A stretch of 64,000 nt of DNA, from positions 124,001 to 188,000 of the forward strand of contig NJFT01000042.1 in assembly GCA_002221725.1 (NCBI GenBank), given 5' to 3'. The notes under the pieces are model-generated. The model had not been told where the DNA came from and did no database searches. It saw only the letters and a program-made list of their open reading frames with translations. Of this stretch, positions 1 to 11,974 are shown piece after piece; position 1 is the stretch's first letter, and each line of letters begins with the position of its first letter. Made by a program: the position numbers and the translations under genes. The stretch is from Scedosporium boydii. Lineage: Eukaryota > Ascomycota > Sordariomycetes > Microascales > Microascaceae.

Positions 1-131
1 TGGATTGGCTCTATATGCATTTCCTCCATTTGCTTCATGGTGTGTTGGCGCATGAAGCGCGTGTAGGCAGTGAGGTCCATGGGAGGGTGGCTGGAGAGCG
101 AGACTGCGTATTTCCCTTGGTGGGTAGCCAT
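1..131 (-). CDS. 5' end of an unrecognised protein-coding gene (partial)
   Basis: An open frame on the minus strand starts with ATG at 131-129 in a good context (GTCATGGC) and stays open for 43 codons to the window edge. The visible N-terminus begins MATHQGKYAVSLSSHPPM and continues with a methionine- and charge-rich stretch (TRFMRQHTMKQMEEM). I do not recognise the family. No signal peptide or membrane segment is seen in this part. The long gene-free stretch behind it (to 3414) would be its upstream region; long leaders are common for fungal regulatory genes, but that is inference only. The rest of the gene lies outside the window, so function cannot be given. Confidence 0.5.
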   Translation of the reverse strand, partial: MATHQGKYAVSLSSHPPMDLTAYTRFMRQHTMKQMEEMHIEPI

Positions 132-3100
132 GACGAAGCCTCTAGGGGATGGCTGGTGAGGATGCGGAAGGTTGAGAGGCCAACTTTGAGTTGGTTCGGA
201 GAGGTAAAGTAAAGCTCTGGGGTAGTGAGCTTGGCACTAGGTAAACTGGGAGGGGGGAAGCGGAGGTGAGCGTATCAGGAAGATGGGGAGGAAAACGAAG
301 GGTCCGAGCAGTGATGATCAGGAACTTTGGTGTTTAGTGTGGTCCAGAGAGCAGATAGGATCGGTGGATGTGAGAGGAGGCCGTTGGGGAGGCTATCAGG
401 AAGAGAGAAGGTAGTGGAGCAAGAGAATAATAAGCTGTTGCGGATTCTTGGAGAATGATTTTCGTTCTGGACTCGCGTTTTCTACCTTGAGAAGATAGTA
501 CGCAGGACTATGTAGAAGTATAGTGTGATGGATTCAAATGGAATAGTATTAGACTAGCCAGGACAGGATAGTAGGATATTGTTGGAAGTGGTTGACGCTG
601 GACTACAAGGAGAAGGAGATTGCTGTCTTCGGACCAATCTTATAAACGACGTTCTTAAGATGGAGGGGGTGTGATGCAAGACCAAGACGGAAGCGTGGGG
701 GTGTGTATGATGGCGAGATCAATTGACCAATGTACAAGTACGAGGCGAGGTTAAGAGCCGAGATGGAGGTCAATTGAGAAAACATCATCGATGGTGAGAT
801 CAAATGGATCGAGAGATCGACGAGAGCCGGAGCAGGCGAAGAAGGGGCGGCACGAGGGGAGCGTAACGAGTAGTGGAAAATGGGGTCCCGGGCTAGTGTA
901 CTTCGCAAGTGGTAAGTCTAGAAGTCTTCCGTTTTGGAGGATCCTAGGCTGATGGTTGCGCAGGATCATAGATGGTGTTGGCGGGTTCCGATCATTCGAC
1001 ATGTTATCGCCTTCGGGTCGAGTTGTGCGCCACCTGCACGGGGCGCGTAGTTTACTCGGGTAGGGATGTTAAGCTTGGACTTGTAGAGACGGGGTCCCGT
1101 CGGGCTCCCTCTAGGCTCCCCAGCCCTAGACGGAAGCTGGAGAAGTCACAGGGTCTAGTCTACCGTGCTACCTTGATAATACTATGATAATACTAACCAG
1201 GTACGTGGCCAATGTATTAGTGCGAATCGAACGGTCTGGTCTGGTGCATTACCCGTAACAAGGCCCGGGTACTGTGCGATCCTCGTGAGATGAAGTCAAT
1301 TGGGGCAGCCAACCCGTGTAATTGCCGTACGCATACTTCGTACGAGTATTCCTTTTCTTGGGAGGAAGAGAATAAAGAGTAGGAGCCCGTTCGCGGCAGC
1401 CGCCGTACATTGTTGGATGATGCCATCATCGAGACGACCACACCATGAGAGATGGGTGCCTCCCTCGATGCACAAGCAATGCGTGAAGACGTGGATGCTA
1501 TCTTATGGGGCGGGCCTCTATGCCCGAGTCTGAAATGGGAAGTGAGGGGGTCAAGGTAGGGGAGCGAGGTAGACCCTCTCCTACTCTTCCGTTAGTAGAA
1601 CGCCGTGCCACACACTCCCGTAGGCCATTCTCGATGTTCTCTACAGTCTCTGTCTCTATCCGACGATGGGTTACGGCCTAGTGCTGCTTGATAGCTCCAT
1701 CTATGAATGTATGTTGGGATGACTGAAGATTGTGCCGGTGGACCCGTCGAGGGATTGGCCGCTGTGTAAGGCTCGCACTTGCCCGAGAGGTTGGATTCGA
1801 GGCGCTCAACGTTATTCAACGATACTTCCGAACCAGGGGAATTAGCAAGCAAGCCCTAGCTCCGTGCGGTAGAAGCTGCGTGTAATCCATGCGCGAAGAG
1901 TGGATGTAAGTAGTTCCTACGGCCGGAGAGAAACATATGATCCACACGAAGGTTCATGGAGGATGGTACTGGTACTGTGAGTGTTGTTGAGGTAGACTAG
2001 GTTACCAGAGAACGAGGTTTGGAGGCAGTGTTAGTGGTCGCGGGGAAATAGACTCCTTGGTTGATTGCGGTTAGGAGCTTTTGACAGCGAAACGGGGGCA
2101 GGAGAGTAGGCCAGCACCCTGAGTATGCCCTATAACTGCTCCGTACTGCGTCCGTAAGCTGGCCTGGGGTAGGGAGCGAAAGCGGTTAAGCTCACTCTTT
2201 GGAGTGTCTTGGTTGTCTTTTGACTTGGTTGGGAGCTGTTGTTGTCCCAGGGAGCTATGATGTCATTAGGGCGTTGGGGTGGCGAAAAGGGGCGTCAACG
2301 TAGTGCAACCGTGTGCTTGGTTGGACCTCTGCTGACAACACAGTATTAAAATCTTTGAATTATGACTAAACAAAAACGTACCATCGCAAGTCCCGAATTC
2401 GACAATGACTCTTCTGAACGGAAATGGTGGGGAGACCGGAGATTAGAGATTTGTAGCTTATTTCACCCTCTGGTTGAGTTGCAGCACCGGTGAGAAGGCG
2501 CCGCGGAAAACGATGGCTGAGGCAATAGTTCTGACGACATTCTCATGCTCTCTTATCGAAAGGCCGTCGAGGGCAGAAACGGCGACCTCCTCGAGAGTCA
2601 GGAAGCATGCAGGAAAAGGAGCACAGAATAGGATACGTCTACATAATAATTAGCGTATTAGATTCCCAGACGAGCCATGACTCGAACATAAGCGCACTGG
2701 AGAAGACTGGTGCCCTTGACGAATGAACAAAGCAAAGGTAGTTGAATAAGGAAATAAACGCCGCCGTCAGTCTTGGACCGCACCTTTTTTGTCCCTGAAA
2801 TGAAAGGCAACAAACAATCTAAATTTGATTGAACTGGGTTTGTGAGGAGATTTCCGTACTCGGGAAACAATCCGCTCCGCAACTTGCCGGGGCTTTGCTC
2901 GGCGGAGCTTGACACGAGGTCCGTCGTCATCGTGGTGACCTTACCACAAGCCAAGGGGGCACACGTGAAGGAAAGCCCTGTCCCCTTGCAAGATTACCGC
3001 GCTCGCAAGGTTGGGTTTCTCTCCCAGTTCTGTGGTGCCATTTTCGGGTATAATAAACCAAATCCGAGGTTGATGAAGTCATCACAGTTCTCCTGATTCT

Positions 3101-3413
3101 CCTAACCCCGAATGTCAACCCACCCGATGCCTCGGGGACTCTTCGGCTGTCAGGCAGGTTAAGATTCCGTCTTTACTTCCCGTGAATCGGGGTTCCGTGA
3201 TCGCACTGGTGACCCGACCTGCCAGTTGATACGGGGAAGGTGGAGACTTGGATGTCTCCAAATTGGCTTCCCCACCTCGCCCGAATCTCGGGGCTGCCCT
3301 GGCGAAGGTAAGTTTACGCATACGTCTTGGTTCACTACCAGCACACAGATTTCCCCCCCAATCAGCCATAAGGATAGCGATTAGAACACTCGAAAACAAC
3401 CAATCAAGAAAAA
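132..3413. other. intergenic region without a recognisable gene
   Basis: About 3.3 kb between the start of the minus-strand gene at 131 and the tRNA-Tyr. Only short overlapping frames (under 100 codons) on both strands are present, with no recognisable product or consistent splice pattern. It probably holds the promoter and leader of the gene at <1-131. It has one copy of the palindromic motif TACTTCGTA at 1334. No repeat or transposon remnant was recognised. Confidence 0.5.
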
Positions 3414-3501
3414 CTCCCGATGGTCTAGTTGGTTCATGACATCTGACTGTAATGGCAACAGTTCAATCAGAGGGTCACCTGTTCGATTCAGGTTCGGGAG
3501 A
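3414..3501 (+). tRNA. tRNA-Tyr (anticodon GTA) with a 13-nt intron
   Basis: A full cloverleaf can be drawn. The acceptor stem CTCCCGA (3414-3420) pairs with TCGGGAG (3494-3500), with discriminator A at 3501. The D stem is GTC/GAC. The anticodon stem TCTGA (3442-3446) pairs with TCAGA (3467-3471). The loop is C-T-GTA-A with the anticodon at 3449-3451, interrupted after position 37 by about 13 nt (3453-3465), the canonical site for eukaryotic tRNA introns. The T arm is ACCTG-TTCGATT-CAGGT (3477-3493). tRNA-Tyr normally carries an intron in fungi. A T6 run just downstream ends Pol III transcription. Confidence 0.93.
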
Positions 3502-3505
3502 TTTC

Positions 3506-3511
3506 TTTTTT
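3506..3511 (+). terminator. RNA polymerase III terminator of tRNA-Tyr
   Basis: A run of six T residues begins 5 nt after the discriminator base of the tRNA-Tyr gene, as expected for Pol III termination. Confidence 0.8.
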
Positions 3512-5250
3512 CCCCTTCCCTTTTTGCCAGTTATGAAATCGATTCTCTATCGGGCATCGTGGGACATTGTTTCTCTTTCGGATTAACCGTTGCTATGTCG
3601 TGCCGATGCTCCCCAGTTCTTGACCAAGCCTCATACATGTAAGAGGAATGAGGTTTGCATGCGATCTTATCCATCTAAGATCGATGGCATCGAATGGTAA
3701 TAACCTCTACTTCGCCCTTACACATCGACAGCTTACGGCAGGCAAGACCCCGCACTTGAGACGACCACTGAGGGCTGACGGGGATGTTCCGGAATCGCTG
3801 GGAAGTCAGAGGCCGGAGCGAAGAAGTGATACGCGGGGTTCGTTGCCGAGCTGGTCACAGCGCACGACGTCCAGGTTTCTGTTGACGATGATGCTAAATA
3901 CCAATGACTCTTATGTGACAGGTGCACTGTTGTTGTACAGCGGAAAGAATGGGCTTGTAGAGCCGAGCCGAGTGCGGTGTGCCCAAACCTTCCTTTTTCT
4001 TTGCTCTCTCCGCTCACCAAACGCTGGGCCTGTGGTCGGCTCAGAATGGTTTCAGGAATGAGTTGGTCGTAAGACCCAGAGCTTGCGCTTGTCGCTGCAA
4101 GGGGCACCTGGAAACCAAACCTCATTCTCTGCTTCACTCACTCTCAGTCTCACTCTCTCTCTCTTGCTACAATTCCCCTGCTCTTATCCTTCTTGGGAGG
4201 ACGGTAATGATCCTTCTCATGCCAACTAAGAGCCCTTTCCGACTGTGCATTGGACGATGATCATCGTGCGGTCCTTGCTACTCGGACAATTTTGTCATTC
4301 ATTCTGGCCCCCATCCCTCTTAGGAAATATCCGCAAAATCTACCCTACAAGAACGAAAATCCGAGACTCGGGAAACGGGAGCAATGCTCAAGAAAAGGGA
4401 AGGTGGGCGTTTTAAGGTTACGAGAAATGAGATGAACTACCGGAAGTAAAGTGGCTTTAACCCTGAAGCGAGGGACCAAAAAGGCCAATCCGAACAAGAA
4501 AAACCCGGAAGCTTGAGCCTGTACATTGCCGGTCGAGGTTAACTCACGGCATCCCTCGTTGGAGGTCGGACAAGAGAATTCGCCGAGTGGGAAGAATCGC
4601 TAGACAAAAAGAGCGATCACCAAAGGGGACCTGCCGGCATCCGTTGTTCGTCGGTGCATCAACTTCAGCTTCATGACCTCATGACCATCGGGCGAGAGCC
4701 AAGCAAAATCCCCTTGTTTCTTTTTTCCTTCCTCTTTCATTTTTATCCCAATGTGTCGCTGGGTGATGGCGATCCGGTAAAACTGGTGTAAACGTCTCAC
4801 CCGCGACGCCGTCCCTGCTTCATGGGCGTCGCGGATCTCTCCCACCGGTTCCGTTTCAGCCTGCCTTTCCGGATGCCTCCCCCAAAATCCAAACCATTCT
4901 TTTATTCGCCATTTTGTTCAACACCCCCTCGTTTATTTGCTCAACGTGCCTTATTCTGCTCTTCTTGCGTGATGACGAGCTTTGGCCAAGCCGGTAGCCG
5001 CGGCCGATGCGTCGCGCCGAGAAAAAAAGAAGGGTCGAGATGACCGGTTTGGGGGCGGTGGGGGATGTGAGGGATCCCATGGGAGGACGAGCATGAAGCT
5101 GTGGAGGGGAGGGGAGGGAAGTGTCTATAATGTCACGATCGTCCGCGTCGCGAGCTGAGAGGCGCATTTGGGTCTTCTTCTCTTTTCTCTTCTTCTGCTT
5201 CTCTCTTGTCCTCTTTTTAATCAGATGTTCTACTTTTCTCTTCTCTAAGT

Positions 5251-5259
5251 TATAATATA
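5251..5259 (+). promoter_or_regulatory. TATA-like element of the PEBP-like gene
   Basis: TATAATATA lies about 80 bp before the ATG at 5340 and just after a long pyrimidine tract. The arrangement fits a fungal core promoter; the transcription start is not known. Confidence 0.4.
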
Positions 5260-5339
5260 CTGTCGCATTATCTCCAGCTTTGCGCTTACAAGTGTTTCTC
5301 TCTAATCCCTTGGAGGATATTCCTTGAAACTTTCACACG

Positions 5340-6229
5340 ATGCGTTTCCAGACCGTCTCGATCCTCACGGCGGCGTCTCTGGCGTCAGCCCTCACGCCCC
5401 AAGGCTTCACGCCCGGTAGCCAGAACCAGCTCTTCGTCCAATACGGCAACCAAGCCGCCCTCAACGGCCAAGTCATCCCGCGCGACTGTAAGTTTCTCTC
5501 CGTCTCTCCCCTCACCGGCGCATCAACTAACACGAAGACCCCCTCAAACCAGCAACCCAAGTCCAGCCCACCCTCGCCACCACCCAGCGCCTCCAAGGCA
5601 CCTACGCCGTCATAATGGTCGACCTCGACATCCCCACCGACACCGCAGGCCAAACCAACACCCTCCTCCACTGGCTCCAGACGGGGCTCACCTCCTCCAC
5701 CCAAGCCACCGCCTTCAACACCACCGGCGGCACCCAGGGCAACGGCCAGGTCTTCCTCCTTCAGAACCGCCAGAACGCCGCGCCTTTGGCCTCGTACATC
5801 GGTCCCAACCCGCCGGCGCGCAACCCGCTCAGCCACCGCTACACGTTCATTCTTGTCGACCACTCTTCCATTAGCACGCAGGGCCTCAACGCGCTTACTA
5901 CGGCCGCGCAGACGAGGATCGGCTTCAATGCCCAGGACATACTCACCCAAGCTGGTCTGGCGAGCCGTGTCGTCGCTGGCAATTTTTTTAACGTTACGAA
6001 CCCGGGCCCTGCGGGCGCTGATAATGGCAACGGTGGTGTCGGCGGCGGCGTGGGCGGTGGTGTTCAGGGGACGCCTACGGATGGGAATTTGCAGGCTACG
6101 GGGACGAGCACGTTCATTCAGCCCGATGCGTCTGGGAACGTTCAGGCAGCCGGTGTTGTTACCGTTCCGAGGGTCGGAGTTGCTTCGCTTTGTGTCGGGC
6201 TCGCGAGCGCTTTGATCTGGGCTTTCTAA
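5340..6229 (+). CDS. secreted, probably GPI-anchored PEBP-like protein
   Basis: Two exons (5340-5487, 5553-6229) join over a 65-nt intron with a GTAAGT donor and CTAAC branch point, giving 274 residues. Residues 1-18 form a signal peptide (MRFQTVSILTAASLASALT). The mature part fits the phosphatidylethanolamine-binding protein fold: VDLDIPTD matches the family's DPDxP anion-site strand, LLHWLQTGL follows, and NPLSHRYTFILVDH matches the Gx(H)R-type strand. The C-terminal quarter is rich in Gly, Asn and Thr and ends in a short hydrophobic tail (VASLCVGLASALIWAF), as in GPI-anchored fungal wall proteins. The family binds phospholipid head groups or small anions; no reaction is assigned. It converges with the deubiquitinase gene. 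Confidence 0.8.
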
Positions 6230-7609
6230 ATCAATGGCCCTTTTTTCTTTCTTTTCCTTCTACTTTTTTTTCGTTCTTCCTTTTTTTTTTGATCCTTCTG
6301 TTCTTTTCGCTGTTTTAGCGTTTTCCTTGTTTCCTTTTCTGCATAGCGGAGGGTATATCCTAGGGTATTTGTGAGGGAACAAAAGGAAGGATATGGGATG
6401 GGATGATTGGTTTTGGGTTTGTATGATACCTGCAAAGCGAAGGAAAACGTGAGAAACGCGGTCCTGTCAATTCAGCTATCTTTGTCTCTTTCTTTCTTTC
6501 TTTCCTTTCTTCTCCTCTTTTGTCTTAAGCTTGACTTGTTTCTGAACATTTCTCATGACCTCTGTCCTGTTTTTGTCTTCTCCTTCTTGCTTTATGTATT
6601 CCATTCTCTCATCTTATGCTGTTTTCTTATTAGCCCGGATACCACCAGTTAGACACTTCTGCTAGTTTGATAGTATTTGTCTTTTATTTTTCCTCGTCGC
6701 CCAAGTCTGTTTGATATCCGTGGCTTGTAATAAAGTCCTCGCCTTCCTTCCCGGCTGCTTCTCGTGGGCTTTTATACTCGTATCCACATACAAACATACA
6801 TATAACTCGAAACTAATCACCTGTGAGAACGACACGTCAAGGTGAAGAGACAAGCTGCAGATACCACGGGCACAAAGGAGATCAAAGACTGTCAGCACAA
6901 GAGAGACAAGCAGTTTATAAAACTTTTATAATGGAAGCTATCGTACTTGGCCTGCCCTATCCTTCGTTTTCCCGGCCTATCCGCCGCCCTGTCTGAACTG
7001 AACGAAATAAAAAAGTCCATGGCGCAACTAACCTTGATACATTGGTACAGTACGTAGTGTAAGTATGTAAGTACCCTTGAGCGACGCGCTTTGCCGTGAG
7101 AAAAGAACAAAGGGAAAATAAAAACCACAGGAGGTCGATCCTCTCGCAAGATGGAGGAGCAACAAATGGTTAAAAACAAAGGGCCAAGGGGAAAACTAGA
7201 AATCGAAACAAAAAAGAAGACGGTGTAGAGACCGAAGGACAGGAAGACAGATGAGAATATGGCTGCTGCAACCATCTATCGTTATCATCATCATGCTTTC
7301 TTTCCCCTCATTCCCCTCCCCTTTCTTCCCTCAGGGCAAGAGTCCAAGAGCAAAACGGAGCATCATCCATCCATCCATGCTCCTCTGTAGCAGTATAAAA
7401 AGGGGGTATTGAGGAAAGACCAAGAAACACCAGAGTCAAGATACTGCCTACACTTCTTCTTTGCGCCAATCCATGTGCCTGCCGCGGCATCTATCCGCAT
7501 TCGTCGCATAGAAACCGGTACCGTCATCATCATAGAATTCTTATTCAGCGAACTTTTCTTCTTCGTGTTGTGTCGTCACCGAAACTTGTCAACCGAGAAA
7601 CCGAGGCAT
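6230..7609. other. convergent 3' intergenic region
   Basis: About 1.4 kb between the stop codons of the PEBP-like gene (+) and the Ubp15-like gene (-). It is rich in T/C tracts on the left and A/G tracts on the right, as expected for 3' UTRs and cleavage signals of convergent genes. No gene was recognised. Confidence 0.5.
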
Positions 7610-10600
7610 TCACTTGAGGAACAAGTCCGCGCCGTTCCTCACAGTCCGGGTTCGATCTACGTGATCGAGTCCAAGCAGGTCATCATCTGATGAGGTGATA
7701 TCCCACAGAATGTCGTCTATGGTGTCGGCGAGTCTGGTCAGTACATAGCTCCTTTGGGAGGGAAATGATTGTCAGGTTTTTTTCATACCATCTGTAAGAT
7801 ATTGAGGTTTGGAGTAATGAGAACGGCGGATGACCGCAAACTTGATCTTCTCGAATGACTTTCCCTTGAATCCTGTGCGCTTTTCAAGTCGCTTCTTCGT
7901 CTCCGAGAAAGGCTCACCCTAGAAATCAAAGCTGGGTTAGTTTCCGCGTCATGCCCCTGCAACGTGGGCTCCAAGACAAAGAGGGGGAAAAAGAGAGCGA
8001 AAAAAAAAGGAGGAACATACCTCGACGAGCAGGAATCTGAACGGTACACTGTGGGCCCGACTCGGTTCCGTGTGGAAGTGGAAAACATTAATCAAGCTGT
8101 TATCAGCGGCTTCTAGCTCCTCTTCTGGGACCCTCTCGGCAAAGACCTGTGTGTAGTCATTCATGCTGATGACTGGGTAATCCCTCTTGAGCTCTCTGAA
8201 GAAACGGTTGTTAGACGACTCAAAGATGCGGATCCTTCCACCCTCAGCTTCACTGGGAATATTGGCTTTCTTGACAAGTGCTTCGATGAGATCGTCTATC
8301 GTGCCGTTCTTGTTGACAAGTAGGTCAAATGGCTCCTATTACATTTGATCGCTCTGGTTAGACAATTGCTCTATGGCGTGATACGAGTTGGGTAGCCCTA
8401 CCTCCTTAGTGATGCCCTCGCTCAGGAGGGTCACCTTGATGCTCTTCTTGTGTTCAAGCTCGTCCAGGCTGATCTCGAGAACCTCAAAGAATAACGCGTC
8501 CATGCGATGGTTTTGCGCTATTTGAGAATACGCCGCAGTGTTGAGCATTGCGAGTAAATTGCTGTTCGGTAGGCGCTTCACGGTAGCCTTAGGATTGGAA
8601 GTCGTGCTGTTGACAGTCCAGAAGCGAATGTGCGTCGGAGGAACACCCAGGATAAGGCCAACGCGCTCAGCGACCGTATCGTAAGTAACCTTAGTACTCA
8701 TGGTGAGATCGAACGCTGGGTACTTGGTCTCATCACACCGGCTTGGGTGAGGGCAAAACTTGACGGTCTTCTTGTTGCACAGGAAATCATAGTACTCGGA
8801 CGCGTTGTTGAAAAAATCGCTCGTTTGTTTGTGACTGCTTGACGGTCAGATATGAATAACAAAATTCTTGGGAGGATTCATCACTTACACATCCGCAGCA
8901 CGTTCCTCGAGCACTTTGCGCTGTTCTTGAATGCTCTTTTCGCTCTTAGGGTCTAGAAGGCGCTGGAAGCACACGATATCACCGTCTTGCAGTTCGGCTG
9001 CCTTTAGAGATTGTTTGGGCTTTAGCGGCTCAATCATGGTCGGTTTGATCTCCTGTAATATAGCAGTTAATATTTGGGATTTTGGCACTAGTAGTTCAAG
9101 GCTTAGCGGAGATGGCTAGGGGGTTGTATAAGGCTTACCTCCCACAAGAAGATTCGCTCGTCCGACGGGACCTTGTCGCCCCAGCCCATCAACCTCAAGA
9201 TGTGAGGAGTGATATCATCTACCTTCTTGTCCCTCCCGATATAGATCTGTCCGACTCCATGTAGCGTCTGAGCCGGTAGATCGAAGCACTTGAGGAAGAG
9301 CAAGATGACATCGCTCTTGTGGATGATGGCAGGACCGCCCGAAACATTGTAGGCCGGGAACACTCCGTTGCCCTCGGCGTCGACTTCTTCGGCTACCTCC
9401 ACCCACAGACGGAGAGCGGGATCCCTGTGAGAATTCACTCTATGATAGACGTCTTCCACAGTCGGTTGGAGATCCAAAACCGGCACGTCGGGTCGAACAG
9501 TTTTGTTCTGGCGGTTGACCATTACCCACAATCGGAGCTTCTTGGGATTCTCGCCCATGTCCTGGCCAATCTGCGCCACGAAATCTTCAAGCACTAGCGT
9601 TCGCTTAACACGGTAGTGCCTCGGGGCGGAATCGTCCGTCTTCGGATCGGCGTCAAAGTGCGCAAGGTCGGTACCGCCATATTTTCGGAATGTTTGAGGG
9701 GTGATGACCTTGACATTCATGTATAAATGTGCTTCTTGCCTCTCCTTCCGTAGAAGCTCTTTGGTGCGCATGTCTTCCTCAAATCGCTCCTCTGTGGTCG
9801 CTATTTGTTAGACATCATTGATCGAAGGAAAAAAAATATATCGGCATTCCCGGGGGAGGAAGAAAACATACTCAAGTGCTTCGGAATGTCCTCTTCCGTA
9901 ACGGGAGTCAGAATCTTGTCGAGGCGGGATTGGCGGATGTACACCAACATGTACGCGCTGTTCTGGCGGAGGATAGGGGTTCGCTTCTGGAGGGGCGCGC
10001 GACCGGCGGCTGCTGAGAAACGGGCCTCGCCTCCAAAGTTCTCCTCCAACACTTCCCTCATGGTAGCTCGGGTCACCTTGTCGTCGTCATACCTATAGAA
10101 CCACCCGTCCTTGTTCGGCTTCAGGAAAGCGTAATAATGGCCAGTGTTGAGATCGCCGCTGTGTACAAGAACACCGTGCAGCTGGTAGACCCATGGCTCT
10201 GACTTATCCGCGTCGTCCAAGAGGAAAGGAGCGGCGTCGAAGACTTCGGGGAACTCGTAGCGAGCATTCACCTTCATCATCATGTCTCGTTGAATGTCGT
10301 ACTCGAAACGCTTCAACTGCAGGTGAAGGACGTCGGGGAATGATGTGAAGATGACGCCCTTGTTCGCGTCCTGGAGTTTGAACTGCTCGCCGGCGTAGTA
10401 CTGGTTCTCTCCTACGAGCTTCTCCACCTGGATATAATCCTGGAAGCTCTCCTGAACGTTCTTGTTGCCGCTGACGTTGAGCTGGATATCCCAAAAGTCC
10501 TCGATTCGGGAAGACTCGTAGTCGACGTTGATGCAAGAGATGTACGTCTTGACTTTTCCACTAAAAAGCTGGGGTAAGACGTTTTCGGCCTTTGTTCCCT

Positions 10601-11974
10601 TCATCTTCTCCTCCATGCGCTCCATGAGCTTCCGCGAAAGTTCCTGAACATCTTGCTGTTCAAATATGTGTCTCGTCTCCCAGCCGAAAGATTTCGTTAG
10701 CTCGTTCGTGCTGACAGCGGTCTCGGAGGTCTGTAGTTGGTAGAACAATCTTTGAAGGGTGTAGGCGCTGTTGGACATGCTTGCTTCATGCTCGGTGGGA
10801 ATTTCGTAGATGGCCTAGATTGGTAGGAGAAGACAAACAAGTCAGCATAAATCTCCTACTCCAACTGTCGTACTACTGCATGCCGCTGTAGTACGTAGGG
10901 GTAAAAGTCGTGAGGGGGACGAAGAGTACCTTTCGGAAAGCATTTGTAAAATACAGTGATTGAAGCAGAGAGTTAAGGTAGCAGGTGGCACCCTGGTTCT
11001 TGAGGCCCACGTATCCAGTCTCCTTCTTGGAATCGTAGTTGTTGAAATTGTGCCAGAGCACACCGGTCTCATCTTCAACAATACGGAGGTAAACTGTGAT
11101 GTTGGCAGCTTCGTTCTCGCAAAGAGGTCGGGTACCCCGGTCCCAAGGGGTGTTGAACATCTTCCGCAGCTCGACGAAGCGCGTGAAGCCCCAATCGCTT
11201 TCTTCCTTGGTGAAGCGATGGTGGGCATGGTGGAATGTGTAGAGGGAGGGGTCGTTCGGATTCCAAAGGACGAGGGCGAACTGGACGCAGCAGCTCCAGT
11301 TCTCGGGTATGCTTGTGGTCTCGAAACCATGCTCGACGTATATGGAGCATTGATCTACGTTGTTTCCGAAGGGGAAGAGGAGAATTCGCCTATACGAGAA
11401 GAGACATTAGTCACAGAACCACACGCGATGCACCCGGGATTTCGCAGCGCGGAGGAAAACCGGAGTTGCTAGGAGGGCATGCGGCACAGTCGGGAAGAGT
11501 TCCGAGGCTGGGAAACGTGTGCGAAGAGAGCGGGTCGAGTTTGTCAATAGGACTGCCATACCAAGGATATCCACCGGCGTGAAAGATGGGGCCATGCTCC
11601 TTTCTCGACATGGCGTTCCAAGACTCGATGGACCAGGTGTGAACTGCATCCTCAAGTATGCGCGGCTCCTCCAGGAGAGGAGGCAGCACAAACTCTTTCA
11701 TGGAATCATCTGCCATGGTGATGTATCATCATTAGTGCCTAGACACAATACGATATTGAAGCGGGGTTGGACGTAATGGGTGAGGGGAGAGGGGGTTTGA
11801 GGATGAAGGTATGGAGGGGTAGGATGAGGCGTGGTGCAGCGTACAGTCGTCGGCGGTTGGGAGATCCTGTAATTGATCTACTTCGGCATCGGGTGTGTCG
11901 GTATTGATGATGGCGATTTGATCTTTCTCGGATGGGTGTGCGACACCGACATAGTCGTCCGAGTCGAGCATCAT
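7610..11974 (-). CDS. ubp15: ubiquitin-specific protease, USP7/Ubp15 family
   Basis: Ten exons on the minus strand: 11845-11974, 11562-11709, 10930-11389, 9872-10814, 9139-9800, 8889-9052, 8402-8834, 8021-8335, 7789-7918, 7610-7716. They give 1163 residues, close to human USP7 (1102). A MATH/TRAF domain (about 60-200; HTWSIESWNAMSRKEHG) is followed by the USP catalytic domain (about 215-550) with the Cys box GLKNQGATCYLNSLLQ (Cys229) and His box GDLNTGHYYAF (His472). The ubiquitin-like HUBL region (about 600-1163) has FLWEEIKPTMIEPL and ends in an acidic segment after YSKPQYLTDDD. The enzyme removes ubiquitin from protein substrates. The start used is the Met-Met pair at 11974; an upstream exon (12339-12360, ATG at 12360) spliced to 12108 would extend it in frame. 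Confidence 0.9.

Larger units (their letters stand above)
3502..5339. other. intergenic region upstream of the PEBP-like gene
   Basis: About 1.8 kb between the tRNA-Tyr and the PEBP-like gene. Two overlapping frames of 134-137 codons lie on opposite strands at 3648-4137; neither looks like a known protein. The last 170 bases are pyrimidine-rich (CT tracts at about 5170-5220), typical of a strongly expressed fungal promoter and leader. Confidence 0.5.

Noticed and set aside
3648..4137. Overlapping 137- and 134-codon frames on opposite strands
   Set aside because: Neither has a recognisable product, and mutual overlap on opposite strands suggests chance.
5333..5950. 205-codon frame on the minus strand
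   Set aside because: Antisense to the PEBP-like gene, which has a signal peptide and a good intron.
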